Of a stretch of 64,000 bases of DNA, positions 8,914-16,493 are shown in pieces; the stretch's first letter is position 1; each line of letters begins with the position of its first letter. The stretch is taken from assembly GCF_028561275.1 (NCBI RefSeq), contig NZ_JAQQTF010000006.1:310001-374000 (forward strand), written 5' to 3'. A program made the translations under genes and the position numbers. The notes beneath the pieces were generated by a model. The model worked only from the letters and a program-made list of their open reading frames with translations, was not told the origin of the DNA and did no database searches. Source of the stretch: Aureisphaera galaxeae. Lineage in GTDB: Bacteria > Bacteroidota > Bacteroidia > Flavobacteriales > Flavobacteriaceae.

Positions 8914-10965
8914 TTATTTTTTTTCTTTTTGGGGGATAACAACCTTTATGGTGGTTCCTTTGTCAAGCTCGGAGGTAATGGAAAGCTCACCTTTCAGTTT
9001 TATGGTTCTGGATTTCATGTTTTTAAGACCTATCCCCGTTTTCCTCTTATCCACACGGAATCCTGTACCATTATCGGAGATTTTTAGAACCAAGCACTCT
9101 TTACCCTCAAGGAACTCTACTACTACCCTAGTTGCATTTGCATACTTAATCGTGTTCTGTAGTGATTCCTGGATGATTCGGTATAAATGTGCTTTTATAG
9201 TTTCGTCTAATTCTCCCCAAGACGCTGCAGCTTCTTTTTCTAGTTTATATTCAAATTTACCAGTTTCGCTGGAATCTATTAAAAGCTTTGTCACCAAATT
9301 AAAGAATCCAGTGCTAGAAGCATAATTGTCATGATTCTTCAATTCGTGTGAAATGTCCCTAATTTCCTTTTCAATGATCTGTAATTCATCCAAAAGGTTT
9401 TTGTATTTCTCACTTCCCTTAACATCCAAACCTGGATTTAAAAAACCAAGGCCTACCCGGGTACCAAACAGTTTACCCAGGACCCCATCGTGTAGTTCTT
9501 CAGAAATTCTATTCCGTTCCTGGACCTTCCCTTCTTGAAGTTTGGCCTGTTGCTTCAGCGATAACAGATATATTTTCTCATTGGCCTTCCGCTGTTCACT
9601 TTCAAAAAGGATTTCCTTTCCCTTAGCATACTGTCTGGTTGCAAAGTACAACAGTGATAAAATGAGCACCAATGAAATTCCCACGACCAATATCAATATC
9701 TTTTGTTGGGATAGGCGTTCGGTTTGCTCTATATAGGTGTCGGTTTCAAAATCGATACGGGTGAACTTATCCCGTATACGTCTCTCCAGCGTCTGAAGAC
9801 TGTCATTCATTTGTATGAACTCTTCTAGATATTCGTTGGAATTGTTCCTATCCAATTCAGAAAGCAATCGAAGCGAGGCAAGATAATCGCTATTGTTATT
9901 AATTTCTTTCGCCAATTCGCTAGCTTCCATACCCAATGCAATGGCTCTACTGGTATCCCCGATATGACCAAAATACTGTGCTAGATGAAGTTTATTGATT
10001 ACAATCCCTGCATAATTGGATACACTATCCCTAATATGAAGCGCTTCACTAAACTCATTATATATATTGGTAGTGTCCTTGTTCAATAGTTTGCTATGTG
10101 CGCGATTGTCAATCAATCGAACATACAAATCGATGTTGGCCTGTTTCAGGTTTTTACGGGCAAGGGCTCGATTAAAGTATTCTATCGCTTCTTCATATTT
10201 CTCTTCCTCGTGATAAATAAGACCTATATTATTAAGAGTACCCTCGTAAAAGGTTTTCTTATCATCTAGATCGGATAGATAGTAGAGTGCCTGTTCGTTA
10301 TAAAAATGAGCTTTGGAGTATTCCCCGAGTCCTTTATATAAGGTAGCCAAATGATTGTAGGCCGTATACAGGGATTTATTCCTTTTTAAACGCTTAAATT
10401 TTGTAATGGCCTGAAAGGTGAGCACCTCGCTTCCCGTATAATCCTTTAATCGACCTTTAATGAAGGCCATATTGTACAGCATTTTACCAGCGTAGTATTC
10501 GTTGCGGATAAGACTGTAATAGTTATGGGCTGTCTGATAATTGGAGTAAGCACTATCGTACACATCGCGCTGGGCATAGAAGGCACCATAGTTCCAATAA
10601 GTGTCTGCGATTCCCAAGGTGTCCTTAATTTTTGAAGTGAGTTCGAAAGCCTCGTTATTTGTTTTTCTGAAAAACAGGGAATCGTTCAATTTATAAGCCT
10701 GAAAGGCAATGGCTCTAAGGTTGATGGTTTGGAGGGTGTCGTTGTCAAGTTCTTCTGTTAATCGGTACGCTTGTCGAAGTGCGATTTGGCGTTGGTCTAT
10801 GGAATGGTTATTGTCCCTGGACCTATTCATCCAGAAGGAAAAAGAATTGACGCCTTCATCGACTGGAATGTCGGATGCGTCCTGCTTATCCTTGCAACTA
10901 GACAAAAAGGTTACACCTATAAACAGAACGACTAAAAAGAAGATAGGTTTGTTAAGATTCTTCAA
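8914..10965 (-). CDS. TPR-containing lipoprotein sensor histidine kinase (HisKA_3 type)
   Basis: A 683-residue sensor kinase. An N-terminal lipoprotein signal ends in the lipobox LSSC (Cys about 24). Next comes a long extracytoplasmic array of tetratricopeptide repeats (about 90-390), one transmembrane helix (about 418-440), then HisKA_3 with phospho-acceptor His near 492 (EELHDG) and a HATPase domain with the N box (ESLQNTIKYA) and G boxes (DNGTGF, GIGLKNM). This layout is common in Flavobacteriia and pairs with NarL-type regulators, as here. The start is a TTG at 10965: an in-frame TAA lies just upstream and the next Met is residue 46, after the signal peptide, so TTG is the only start that keeps the lipobox. 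It begins about 28 bp after a strong hairpin. Confidence 0.9.
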   Translation of the reverse strand: MKNLNKPIFFLVVLFIGVTFLSSCKDKQDASDIPVDEGVNSFSFWMNRSRDNNHSIDQRQIALRQAYRLTEELDNDTLQTINLRAIAFQAYKLNDSLFFRKTNNEAFELTSKIKDTLGIADTYWNYGAFYAQRDVYDSAYSNYQTAHNYYSLIRNEYYAGKMLYNMAFIKGRLKDYTGSEVLTFQAITKFKRLKRNKSLYTAYNHLATLYKGLGEYSKAHFYNEQALYYLSDLDDKKTFYEGTLNNIGLIYHEEEKYEEAIEYFNRALARKNLKQANIDLYVRLIDNRAHSKLLNKDTTNIYNEFSEALHIRDSVSNYAGIVINKLHLAQYFGHIGDTSRAIALGMEASELAKEINNNSDYLASLRLLSELDRNNSNEYLEEFIQMNDSLQTLERRIRDKFTRIDFETDTYIEQTERLSQQKILILVVGISLVLILSLLYFATRQYAKGKEILFESEQRKANEKIYLLSLKQQAKLQEGKVQERNRISEELHDGVLGKLFGTRVGLGFLNPGLDVKGSEKYKNLLDELQIIEKEIRDISHELKNHDNYASSTGFFNLVTKLLIDSSETGKFEYKLEKEAAASWGELDETIKAHLYRIIQESLQNTIKYANATRVVVEFLEGKECLVLKISDNGTGFRVDKRKTGIGLKNMKSRTIKLKGELSITSELDKGTTIKVVIPQKEKK

Positions 10966-10992
10966 GAATAGCGTTTAACTATAAAGGTATAA

Positions 10993-11024
10993 AAAAAGCC
11001 TTTGATACGTATCAAAGGCTTTTT
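10993..11024. terminator. Bidirectional rho-independent terminator
   Basis: Perfect inverted repeat with 16-nt arms centred on ACGT (11008/11009): A-tract, GCCTTTGATAC, then GTATCAAAGGC and a T-tract. It ends the small lipoprotein transcript and lies just before the kinase gene, so the kinase needs read-through or a promoter in the short stretch after it. Confidence 0.85.
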
Positions 11025-11043
11025 AAATAATTGAATGGTTCAA

Positions 11044-11220
11044 TTAGTTTCCTCCATTGTCTCCGTCTTTATCGTCATCGGTCCCAGAGTTGTCCCCGTC
11101 TCCTGTTCCGTATACTTCGGTATCGGCGTTAGAGGTTTCATCATGTAATTGTTCTGGAGTACAAGAGAAAATAAAAGTGGCGATTAATGCAAAGAAGAAT
11201 ATGTTTTTGAAAGTTTTCAT
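11044..11220 (-). CDS. Small Asp-rich lipoprotein of 58 residues
   Basis: Short gene with ATG at 11220 and TAA at 11044. The product starts with a clean lipoprotein signal (MKTFKNIFFFALIATFIFSC; lipobox Cys at residue 20). A roughly 38-residue mature part ends in an acidic tail rich in Asp, Gly and Asn (GDGDNSGTDDDKDGDN), which could bind divalent cations. A terminator follows directly. Tiny acidic lipoproteins of this kind occur beside flavobacterial TPR kinases; their function is not known to me. The upstream region carries several GGGTA/TACCC dyads and a 15-mer also found upstream of the LytTR gene. Confidence 0.65.
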   Translation of the reverse strand: MKTFKNIFFFALIATFIFSCTPEQLHDETSNADTEVYGTGDGDNSGTDDDKDGDNGGN

Positions 11221-11719
11221 AATTAAAAAATTTATGGGTTAGGTATATTGTTTATCATGCCGAATCACGCATGAATTCGTTGACTTTCTTAAGAAAATGG
11301 GTGGCATCTTTTTTAATCTTTTAATGCCGGAGAAGCTTCTAATTCTGATGCTAATGTACAGTGAGATATCCGCGCTACCATGCTAAAAACCAAGGGTCTA
11401 GTGAAGTAGGTAGTTCTGCGAGTGAAACCCCCGAATTTGAAAGGAAAATCGATTTTTGGGTATTCTGAGGTATCCTTGATTTATCGTTAAAATCAATATA
11501 ACTGATTGACTATAAGCTATTTAAATAGTAAATTAATATAACACTGATCTAAGTGAAGACGAGAAATTATGGGTGAAATACCCATTTTTGAGGGTGTAAT
11601 GGAAAAATATGGGTATATATCCCGGATTTTCATTGGGATTATTCTTAGGTCAAAAAATAAAAGAATATGGATTCAGATGGTTTGAACCATCGATCAAAAA
11701 GAACTAAAAGAAGAATGAA
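11221..11719 (-). promoter_or_regulatory. Upstream region of the small lipoprotein gene with repeated TACCC/GGGTA dyads
   Basis: 499 bp without a gene. Three related sites occur: GGGTATTCTGAGGTATCC (11457-11474), the dyad ATGGGT-N5-ACCCAT (around 11566-11589) and ATGGGTATATATCCC (around 11606-11624). The 15-mer ATCAATATAACTGAT is at 11492-11506. Together they look like operators for a regulator, possibly the adjacent LytTR protein. The assignment is inference. Confidence 0.4.
11492..11506 (+). repeat. 15-bp direct repeat, copy 1 (ATCAATATAACTGAT)
   Basis: Exact match to 12691-12705. This copy lies upstream of the small lipoprotein gene and the other upstream of the LytTR gene, as expected for a shared operator. 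Confidence 0.5.
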
Positions 11720-12448
11720 TTAGTTAAGGGATAGTACCGAAGATTTGTAGAGGGTATTGTTAATTTGCTCTACATTATCTATAAAGGTTTTTGTGAAGGG
11801 AATACGGAAGTTATTTTCACTAATGGTGCATAGGGATTTCCCATATTGAATTCGGGAAACATAGTTACTATTAATAATGTAACTCTTATGAATACGAAGG
11901 AAATTTTTGGGTAGGATATCTTCGAAAGTACGAAGTGTCTTAAACGCTCCAATAACAGAACCGTCTTTCATATAGAAATCGGTAGTATTGTTATCCGCCT
12001 TTAAGAAAAGGATATCTTCCGTGTTCAAGTATTGATAGTCCTTATAGGATTTTAGACAAATGGTCTGGGCTCTCTCCACCGTAGCACGTTTTTCCAATTT
12101 CATAATGCTCTTACGAACATCCAATTCCTCAAGGGGTTTTAGGAGGTAATCGACAAAACCATGCTTGATCACATCGTAAGCGTGCTCCTTTCCTTTGGAA
12201 ATGGCAATAAATACAGGAGGGTTATCACTGTATCTCGCTACTTCATCTGCAAGTTCGAAAGGACGTTCTACAACGCCATCTACGTTTAAGAAAACAACAC
12301 TTGGATTTTGTTTAAGTATTGTGTTGATTGCTTCTTTGCGATTGGAGGTACTTCCAATTAGGGAAGCAGAGTCCGAAAAGTCCATTAGAATATTCTCAAT
12401 ACATTGTATTGATTTCTGACATTTTTCTATGATAAAGCAATTTTTCAA
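11720..12448 (-). CDS. LytTR-domain transcriptional regulator with degenerate receiver
   Basis: 242 residues: an N-terminal receiver-like domain (about 1-120) and a C-terminal LytTR DNA-binding domain (about 130-235; FLKADNNTTDFYMKDG, FLRIHKSYIIN). In the receiver the usual phospho-acceptor Asp is Asn55 (VVFLNVDG) and the N-terminal acidic pair is not intact (IIEKC), so ordinary phosphorylation is unlikely; it may be activated otherwise or act constitutively. The start is a TTG at 12448, with an in-frame TAG three codons before it; an internal Met at residue 22 is a weaker choice because it would remove the first strand. No kinase of the LytS type is adjacent. LytTR proteins bind pairs of short direct repeats; candidate sites lie on both sides of the gene. 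Confidence 0.85.
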   Translation of the reverse strand: MKNCFIIEKCQKSIQCIENILMDFSDSASLIGSTSNRKEAINTILKQNPSVVFLNVDGVVERPFELADEVARYSDNPPVFIAISKGKEHAYDVIKHGFVDYLLKPLEELDVRKSIMKLEKRATVERAQTICLKSYKDYQYLNTEDILFLKADNNTTDFYMKDGSVIGAFKTLRTFEDILPKNFLRIHKSYIINSNYVSRIQYGKSLCTISENNFRIPFTKTFIDNVEQINNTLYKSSVLSLN

Positions 12449-12690
12449 CCCGTGCTATATGGATTCTTCAATAAAATTACTTTAGAATTACACGAACGAA
12501 GTATGGATAAATTATACTATTACTAAGGATTTCACATTAGTGTAGTCTTGAAACTTGAATTAAGGTGGTAAAAGCATAAAATAACTACTGATATTCATCA
12601 AATTGGCTAATTTTCAGGTTTTTGAAAGGTTAAACAAAATATCGGTCTCTAAAATTCAAATGTTACCTTCCGACTCAAAATCAAGAGGTC

Positions 12691-12705
12691 ATCAATATAA
12701 CTGAT
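12691..12705 (+). repeat. 15-bp direct repeat, copy 2 (ATCAATATAACTGAT)
   Basis: Exact copy of 11492-11506, about 245 bp upstream of the LytTR gene start. The pair brackets the regulator gene. Confidence 0.5.
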
Positions 12706-12884
12706 AATGAAAATATTACACTGGAATTACTTGTATTATGGATAAGGATGTTCGCTGAAATTTGTTAGAATTACTATAATAGGCCGTAATAGTCTCATTG
12801 AGCGAAGACCGTGGGGCGAAAAGTTAAACAAAATGGAAGTGATTTTAGGTATTGAATAATCACATCTTAAATACTATCGTCAAA

Positions 12885-12947
12885 TTAACCCAAGCACCCT
12901 TCTCGATCCAAACTCTGACATTTTATCGCTTCCGAAATATAATACCA
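12885..12947 (-). pseudogene. Decayed duplicate of the comM 3' end (probable island junction)
   Basis: On the minus strand, one frame reads YISEAIKCQSLDREGCLG followed by TAA. The intact comM at 16494-18035 ends [18 protein letters not shown] and stop. Fourteen of 18 residues agree and the stop is in the same place. At DNA level the two share an exact 17-bp block, TATCGCTTCCGAAATAT (12924-12940 and 16533-16549), plus scattered matches down to the stop. Upstream of this the frame is broken (TAA). It is in the same orientation as comM, 3.6 kb away, with the CHAT/nuclease operon between. I infer an attachment-site-like or recombination duplication created when the island entered. Confidence 0.75.
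12924..12940 (+). repeat. 17-bp direct repeat flanking the CHAT/nuclease operon, left copy
   Basis: TATCGCTTCCGAAATAT, identical to 16533-16549 inside the 3' end of comM; possible left junction core of the island. Confidence 0.65.
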
Positions 12948-13194
12948 TTAACCTCAATTGTCCTGTGTTGTTTTTTTATCCCGTGTCTTGGTTAGGACTT
13001 CATCAGCTTCAACAATAATTATTCCCATAAATAGGTAATTCTTGGATTTATGGTGTTTTAAGTTTAAATGAGATATTGGGTTATGAATGTTAGAGAAATT
13101 AGTGTCTGATATTTATAGCAATATGGGAACTATGCTTTCATACCAATGAAGATCAAACTGCTGAAAAAATTATCGCTAAACTATAGATTGATTA

Positions 13195-14430
13195 TCAGTC
13201 AGTTAATTGGAATAATATCTTTGATATAATTATTGAAAAGTAAAGATTGATTATACAAACAATACTTATCAACAATACTCTATCAGGGCCATTCTCAAAT
13301 ATAACATTACTTAAAATGATTGAAAATATAGGTAAAGCGGAAAAAAATACTGTGTTTATTGTAACATATAGCCAGCGGTTTTTTATTTGATAGTCCAATC
13401 CAAAAAACAAGGCGTGTTTATCTTGAACGCTCAAAGTAGTTTCCATAGACTCTTCTAGTTTATGTGATAAGAACTTAAGGTTCATCACCATAAAATAGAA
13501 GTATAATAATACCCCAAGGTTTATGAGACCACCAAATAGTACAATTTGATTTAATGAAACATTGAAGTTTATTATTGGGATTTTTATATTTTCTCCTTGA
13601 TCTATTTCTTTCAATTGATTCATTATATAGTTATAATCACTTCTAAAGGATTTTAAATTTTTAAACTCACAATTTTCTATAACATTCTTTAAAGAACTCA
13701 ACACAGAATCCGTAACTTTTTCACTATAACGAAAATTGTTTAAAAGCATAGTTGTTTCAAATGAAGTAAATGCAGAATCCAAATTGTGAAACGAGTGCTG
13801 ATAGACCTCTTTTAATATATCTTTTTTAATAGTTCCTGGGTCTATAGTATCCAATTTTAAATACATTCCTGTCATTGGAATAGCGAGATTTATCCCTTCT
13901 ATCAAACTATCTTCAACTACACGATTGTTGAAAGTATAAATATTTATAAGTTGTAAAAGTTTTTCTCTACTCAATTCATCAAAAGTGGCATTGGTTTTTT
14001 GGGAAGCAATGATACTATGCAAATCATTAGAATAATGCCCTAATTCACGTCCTGCGTAAGTTATATAATCGATGCTTCTTGATATCTTTGGGTTGTTTTT
14101 CGCACCATCATCCAATTTACTATTAAGTAACATTAAGTCTATTCCCATAAAAACACACATTTGACTATATGGTCTCGCAACATTCAAAGTGTAATCTTCT
14201 ATGTATAGGAAAGAATTATCGTATAACGTTTGAAAGTCACTCCAAGGATTCTGCTCAATCGTATATAGGTTACTTAATTCGCTTTCATACTTTATTTTTT
14301 TATTGTACTGTTTCAAAAAAATAAACCCAAGAGTAATAATAAAAACTAATAGTATTGCGCCTACAGTTACAATTCTATTTCGTAAATTTTTTATTCTATC
14401 GGTATAAACACTTGTCGCTAAATCTCCCAT
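13195..14430 (-). CDS. Membrane protein of unknown function, third gene of CHAT/nuclease operon
   Basis: 411 residues and no family I recognise. Hydropathy by eye gives one helix near 18-40, a long polar region (about 41-290) rich in Asn, Ser, Leu and Lys that should be extracytoplasmic, a second helix near 293-315, and a C-terminal pair near 353-373 and 383-405, with a cytoplasmic segment between helices 2 and 3. A largely helical extracytoplasmic domain between two helices resembles chemoreceptor-type sensory ligand modules, but there is no HAMP, kinase or methyl-accepting domain. The ATG at 14430 lies 2 bp after the CHAT gene stop, so translation is coupled. Possible roles are sensor, membrane effector or anchor for the CHAT protease, which itself has a C-terminal helix. 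Base composition is as AT-rich as its two partners and richer in AT than comM. Confidence 0.8.
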   Translation of the reverse strand: MGDLATSVYTDRIKNLRNRIVTVGAILLVFIITLGFIFLKQYNKKIKYESELSNLYTIEQNPWSDFQTLYDNSFLYIEDYTLNVARPYSQMCVFMGIDLMLLNSKLDDGAKNNPKISRSIDYITYAGRELGHYSNDLHSIIASQKTNATFDELSREKLLQLINIYTFNNRVVEDSLIEGINLAIPMTGMYLKLDTIDPGTIKKDILKEVYQHSFHNLDSAFTSFETTMLLNNFRYSEKVTDSVLSSLKNVIENCEFKNLKSFRSDYNYIMNQLKEIDQGENIKIPIINFNVSLNQIVLFGGLINLGVLLYFYFMVMNLKFLSHKLEESMETTLSVQDKHALFFGLDYQIKNRWLYVTINTVFFSALPIFSIILSNVIFENGPDRVLLISIVCIINLYFSIIISKILFQLTD

Positions 14431-14432
14431 AT

Positions 14433-15104
14433 TTAGGCAATACTAAAGTCAAAATAAAACATCAAAGACCCAACTAGAATTATAACCATAACAATAAAAC
14501 CAACCAGTCTCCAATTAATGACTGGTGATGTTGGTACCACCGAAGTGATATCTTCTTTAATTATAATTTTGAGGATATCTTCATTATTTTCTTGAGACAA
14601 ATTAATCTCATCTTTGGCAATATTAAAGGCAGATTCAAAACTTTGACCGGAACTTAATGAGTCGTAAAATGAACTAGAAAAGTCCATTGCCTTACTATTA
14701 CCAATAGCAGTTTTCATACCTATCACACAGTGAATATTGTTTGAAAAATTTTCAATATCATTTAAACTGTAGCAAGCGGATAATATGACGCATTTAAGGT
14801 GTTTGTTGTAATTCTCTAAAAAATCACCCAATTGATTTGTATAAACAATATCTGAGTGCCCGGAACTGTCTTCAAAAAGCAAAGTTTGATCATCATTGCC
14901 ATGTCCAGATATATGTAAAACATTAGGTTTATGCCTATTTAGATACCTTCTCATGGCCATCTTTGTTGAAGCGTTTCTTACCCTAAGTTTATATTTATTT
15001 TTAATTGGTTGTGCATCTAAAACATCCTTTATGATATTTATTTCCTCCTGTAGTCGAAGTTGACGGGTATCCTTTGGATTTATTCCTATAAACAAGATTC
15101 TCAT
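14433..15104 (-). CDS. CHAT-domain (caspase-like) protease with C-terminal membrane anchor
   Basis: 223 residues. Nearly the whole protein is a single CHAT domain, a caspase-HetF-associated cysteine protease fold: the catalytic His68 is in HISGHG and the catalytic Cys111 in VILSAC, each after a hydrophobic strand as in the family. The following GMKTAIGNSKAMDFSSSFY is the typical post-Cys region of effector-type CHAT proteins. A single transmembrane helix (about 199-218) ends the protein, so the protease should sit at the inner membrane facing the cytosol. There is no sensor domain of its own. It lies 5 bp after the nuclease gene and 2 bp before the membrane-protein gene. Family knowledge: prokaryotic CHAT proteases act in immunity and cell death, for example TPR-CHAT/Csx29 and bacterial gasdermin-activating proteases. 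I infer that it activates, or is activated by, its partners. Confidence 0.88.
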   Translation of the reverse strand: MRILFIGINPKDTRQLRLQEEINIIKDVLDAQPIKNKYKLRVRNASTKMAMRRYLNRHKPNVLHISGHGNDDQTLLFEDSSGHSDIVYTNQLGDFLENYNKHLKCVILSACYSLNDIENFSNNIHCVIGMKTAIGNSKAMDFSSSFYDSLSSGQSFESAFNIAKDEINLSQENNEDILKIIIKEDITSVVPTSPVINWRLVGFIVMVIILVGSLMFYFDFSIA

Positions 15105-15109
15105 ACTGT

Positions 15110-16045
15110 TTAGAGCATTAGATTCTTTATACTTAACGAAATATCCTCATCTGCATTGGGAACTACCTGACTGTTTCTATAATTTACCTCTTCCAATATC
15201 AACCTTACTATTCGATTATCTTCATAAACATCATTTGCTTTAGGAAAAGTAAACAACGTTAACGATTCAATAACTGAAACATCTGTTTGGTAGGTATCTG
15301 CATCCTTATAGTCCAAAAAGAAATCATCTTCACCATAAGAACTTCTCATAATTTCACCACTAGGCTCTACAATGTTATATGTCTGTAGTAGATTAGACTG
15401 ATTAGTAATATAAGCTACTCTAGACAACTCACTTGAAGCATTTAAATAGTAAACAACTTTCCAAAAAATTCTAGGGATTTTAACCGATTCTCCGTTAATT
15501 TTTGTAACAAAAACAGGATCATTGTGATTCAGTACTGGTCCAGTAAAAACGCTTAACTTTAATCGATGTTTAACTCCTTCCGAATGCAAAATATAATTTT
15601 CAATACGTCGCCATATACTTCTATTTAATCGAGCATGTTGAGGCACGGCATTTGTATAAAAAAAAGTAGAATCTGCAGATTTTTTAGCTTCGGACTTATT
15701 CATTCCCCATTGCACATCCTCCCTTTTGGTCATATGCCCTCTATCAAAATCACTCTTCACAGCGTCATATAAATCATCTCCAAATTGATGATTTTGTGGA
15801 ATCCTATCGTCTTTTTCCCACCTATCAGATCGCTCTAATTTTTCAATAAAATTAGCCCCATCTATATTGGTCGCAGTGTAATAGGGAAATCTTCTGAAAG
15901 GATTTTGAAAGACGGAATAGTTTATATAGTCCAAATAGTAGTCATTTAATTCAAGCCCGTTCTCGGAATATTCCATAATCTGTCTTTGAGAAAGTCTTGG
16001 TAACTCTATAAAGCATCCATCTATAAAATTTTTATTAAATGCCAT
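15110..16045 (-). CDS. DNA/RNA non-specific endonuclease (NUC/EndoG-like), cytosolic
   Basis: 311 residues. The beta-beta-alpha-metal nuclease core is clear: DRGHM (101-105, general base His104), then TNAVPQ (131-136) and N141-x3-W145-x3-E149, the metal-site Asn and Glu at the 8-residue spacing of Serratia nuclease. Members of this family are usually secreted, or mitochondrial in eukaryotes; this one has no signal peptide or membrane helix, so if active it would cut the cell's own nucleic acids unless held inactive. About 90 residues precede the core and about 100 follow it; these could include an inhibitory or cleavable segment. First gene of a tight operon with the CHAT protease and the membrane protein. 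I infer a toxin effector. Confidence 0.88.
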   Translation of the reverse strand: MAFNKNFIDGCFIELPRLSQRQIMEYSENGLELNDYYLDYINYSVFQNPFRRFPYYTATNIDGANFIEKLERSDRWEKDDRIPQNHQFGDDLYDAVKSDFDRGHMTKREDVQWGMNKSEAKKSADSTFFYTNAVPQHARLNRSIWRRIENYILHSEGVKHRLKLSVFTGPVLNHNDPVFVTKINGESVKIPRIFWKVVYYLNASSELSRVAYITNQSNLLQTYNIVEPSGEIMRSSYGEDDFFLDYKDADTYQTDVSVIESLTLFTFPKANDVYEDNRIVRLILEEVNYRNSQVVPNADEDISLSIKNLML

Positions 16046-16283
16046 GTTTCAAACAAATAGTAATTATAATTACATAGATCATGAGAAATAGCCGCAGCCT
16101 CAATTTATCTTAATACACAAATAAATTTTTTTGTTGAACAGCTAAAGCAAAACGGGGAGAGTCATAAATATAAGGCAATTGTAGTTCTTGAACAAAATGG
16201 CTGGTGAGTTTTTTATCATCCATTTGGATATGGTATATTAATAATAGCCAAGAGAAATTGAAATTCAACAAAAACTGTTTTAT
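16046..16283. other. Upstream region of the nuclease/CHAT operon
   Basis: AT-rich, no gene found. It should hold the operon promoter, transcribed leftward. I saw no full TTG-N19/20-TAnnTTTG match and no convincing operator. Confidence 0.4.
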
Positions 16284-16466
16284 TTATTGTAGGCTGTCGA
16301 ATTCAGGCCGCTTACGCATGTCTAGTTTTTTGACTAAAGATACTTTTTTACAATAACGATCACTTTCAATCCTCCCTATGGTAGTCTTATTCAGTCCAAC
16401 AACTAAAGCAATATTCGCTAGCTTCAAGCCATTTTTTATTCTATGAGTATAGTATTTTAACCACCC
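16284..16466 (-). pseudogene. Helix-turn-helix protein fragment beside comM
   Basis: An open stretch of about 60 codons with no usable start and an in-frame TAG at its 5' end. It reads WLKYYTHRIKNGLKLANIAL, then VVGLNKTTIGRIESDRY, and ends at TAA (16284-16286). The second part has the spacing of a helix-turn-helix like those at the C-termini of serine recombinases or in transposase DNA-binding domains. The N-terminal part of the parent gene is missing. It lies between the comM stop and the nuclease promoter, the position expected for a decayed recombinase or accessory gene of an inserted element. Which family it came from is uncertain. Confidence 0.4.
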
Positions 16467-16493
16467 CTAGCGCTCGTCTCTAGTCCAGCGCCT

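Larger units (their letters stand above)
12449..13194. other. 746-bp AT-rich region without an intact gene
   Basis: Contains the upstream region of the LytTR gene (with the 15-mer at 12691-12705) and a decayed copy of the comM 3' end (12885-12947). The rest (about 12950-13190) is AT-rich with only very short frames. It probably marks the left junction of an inserted island. Confidence 0.6.
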
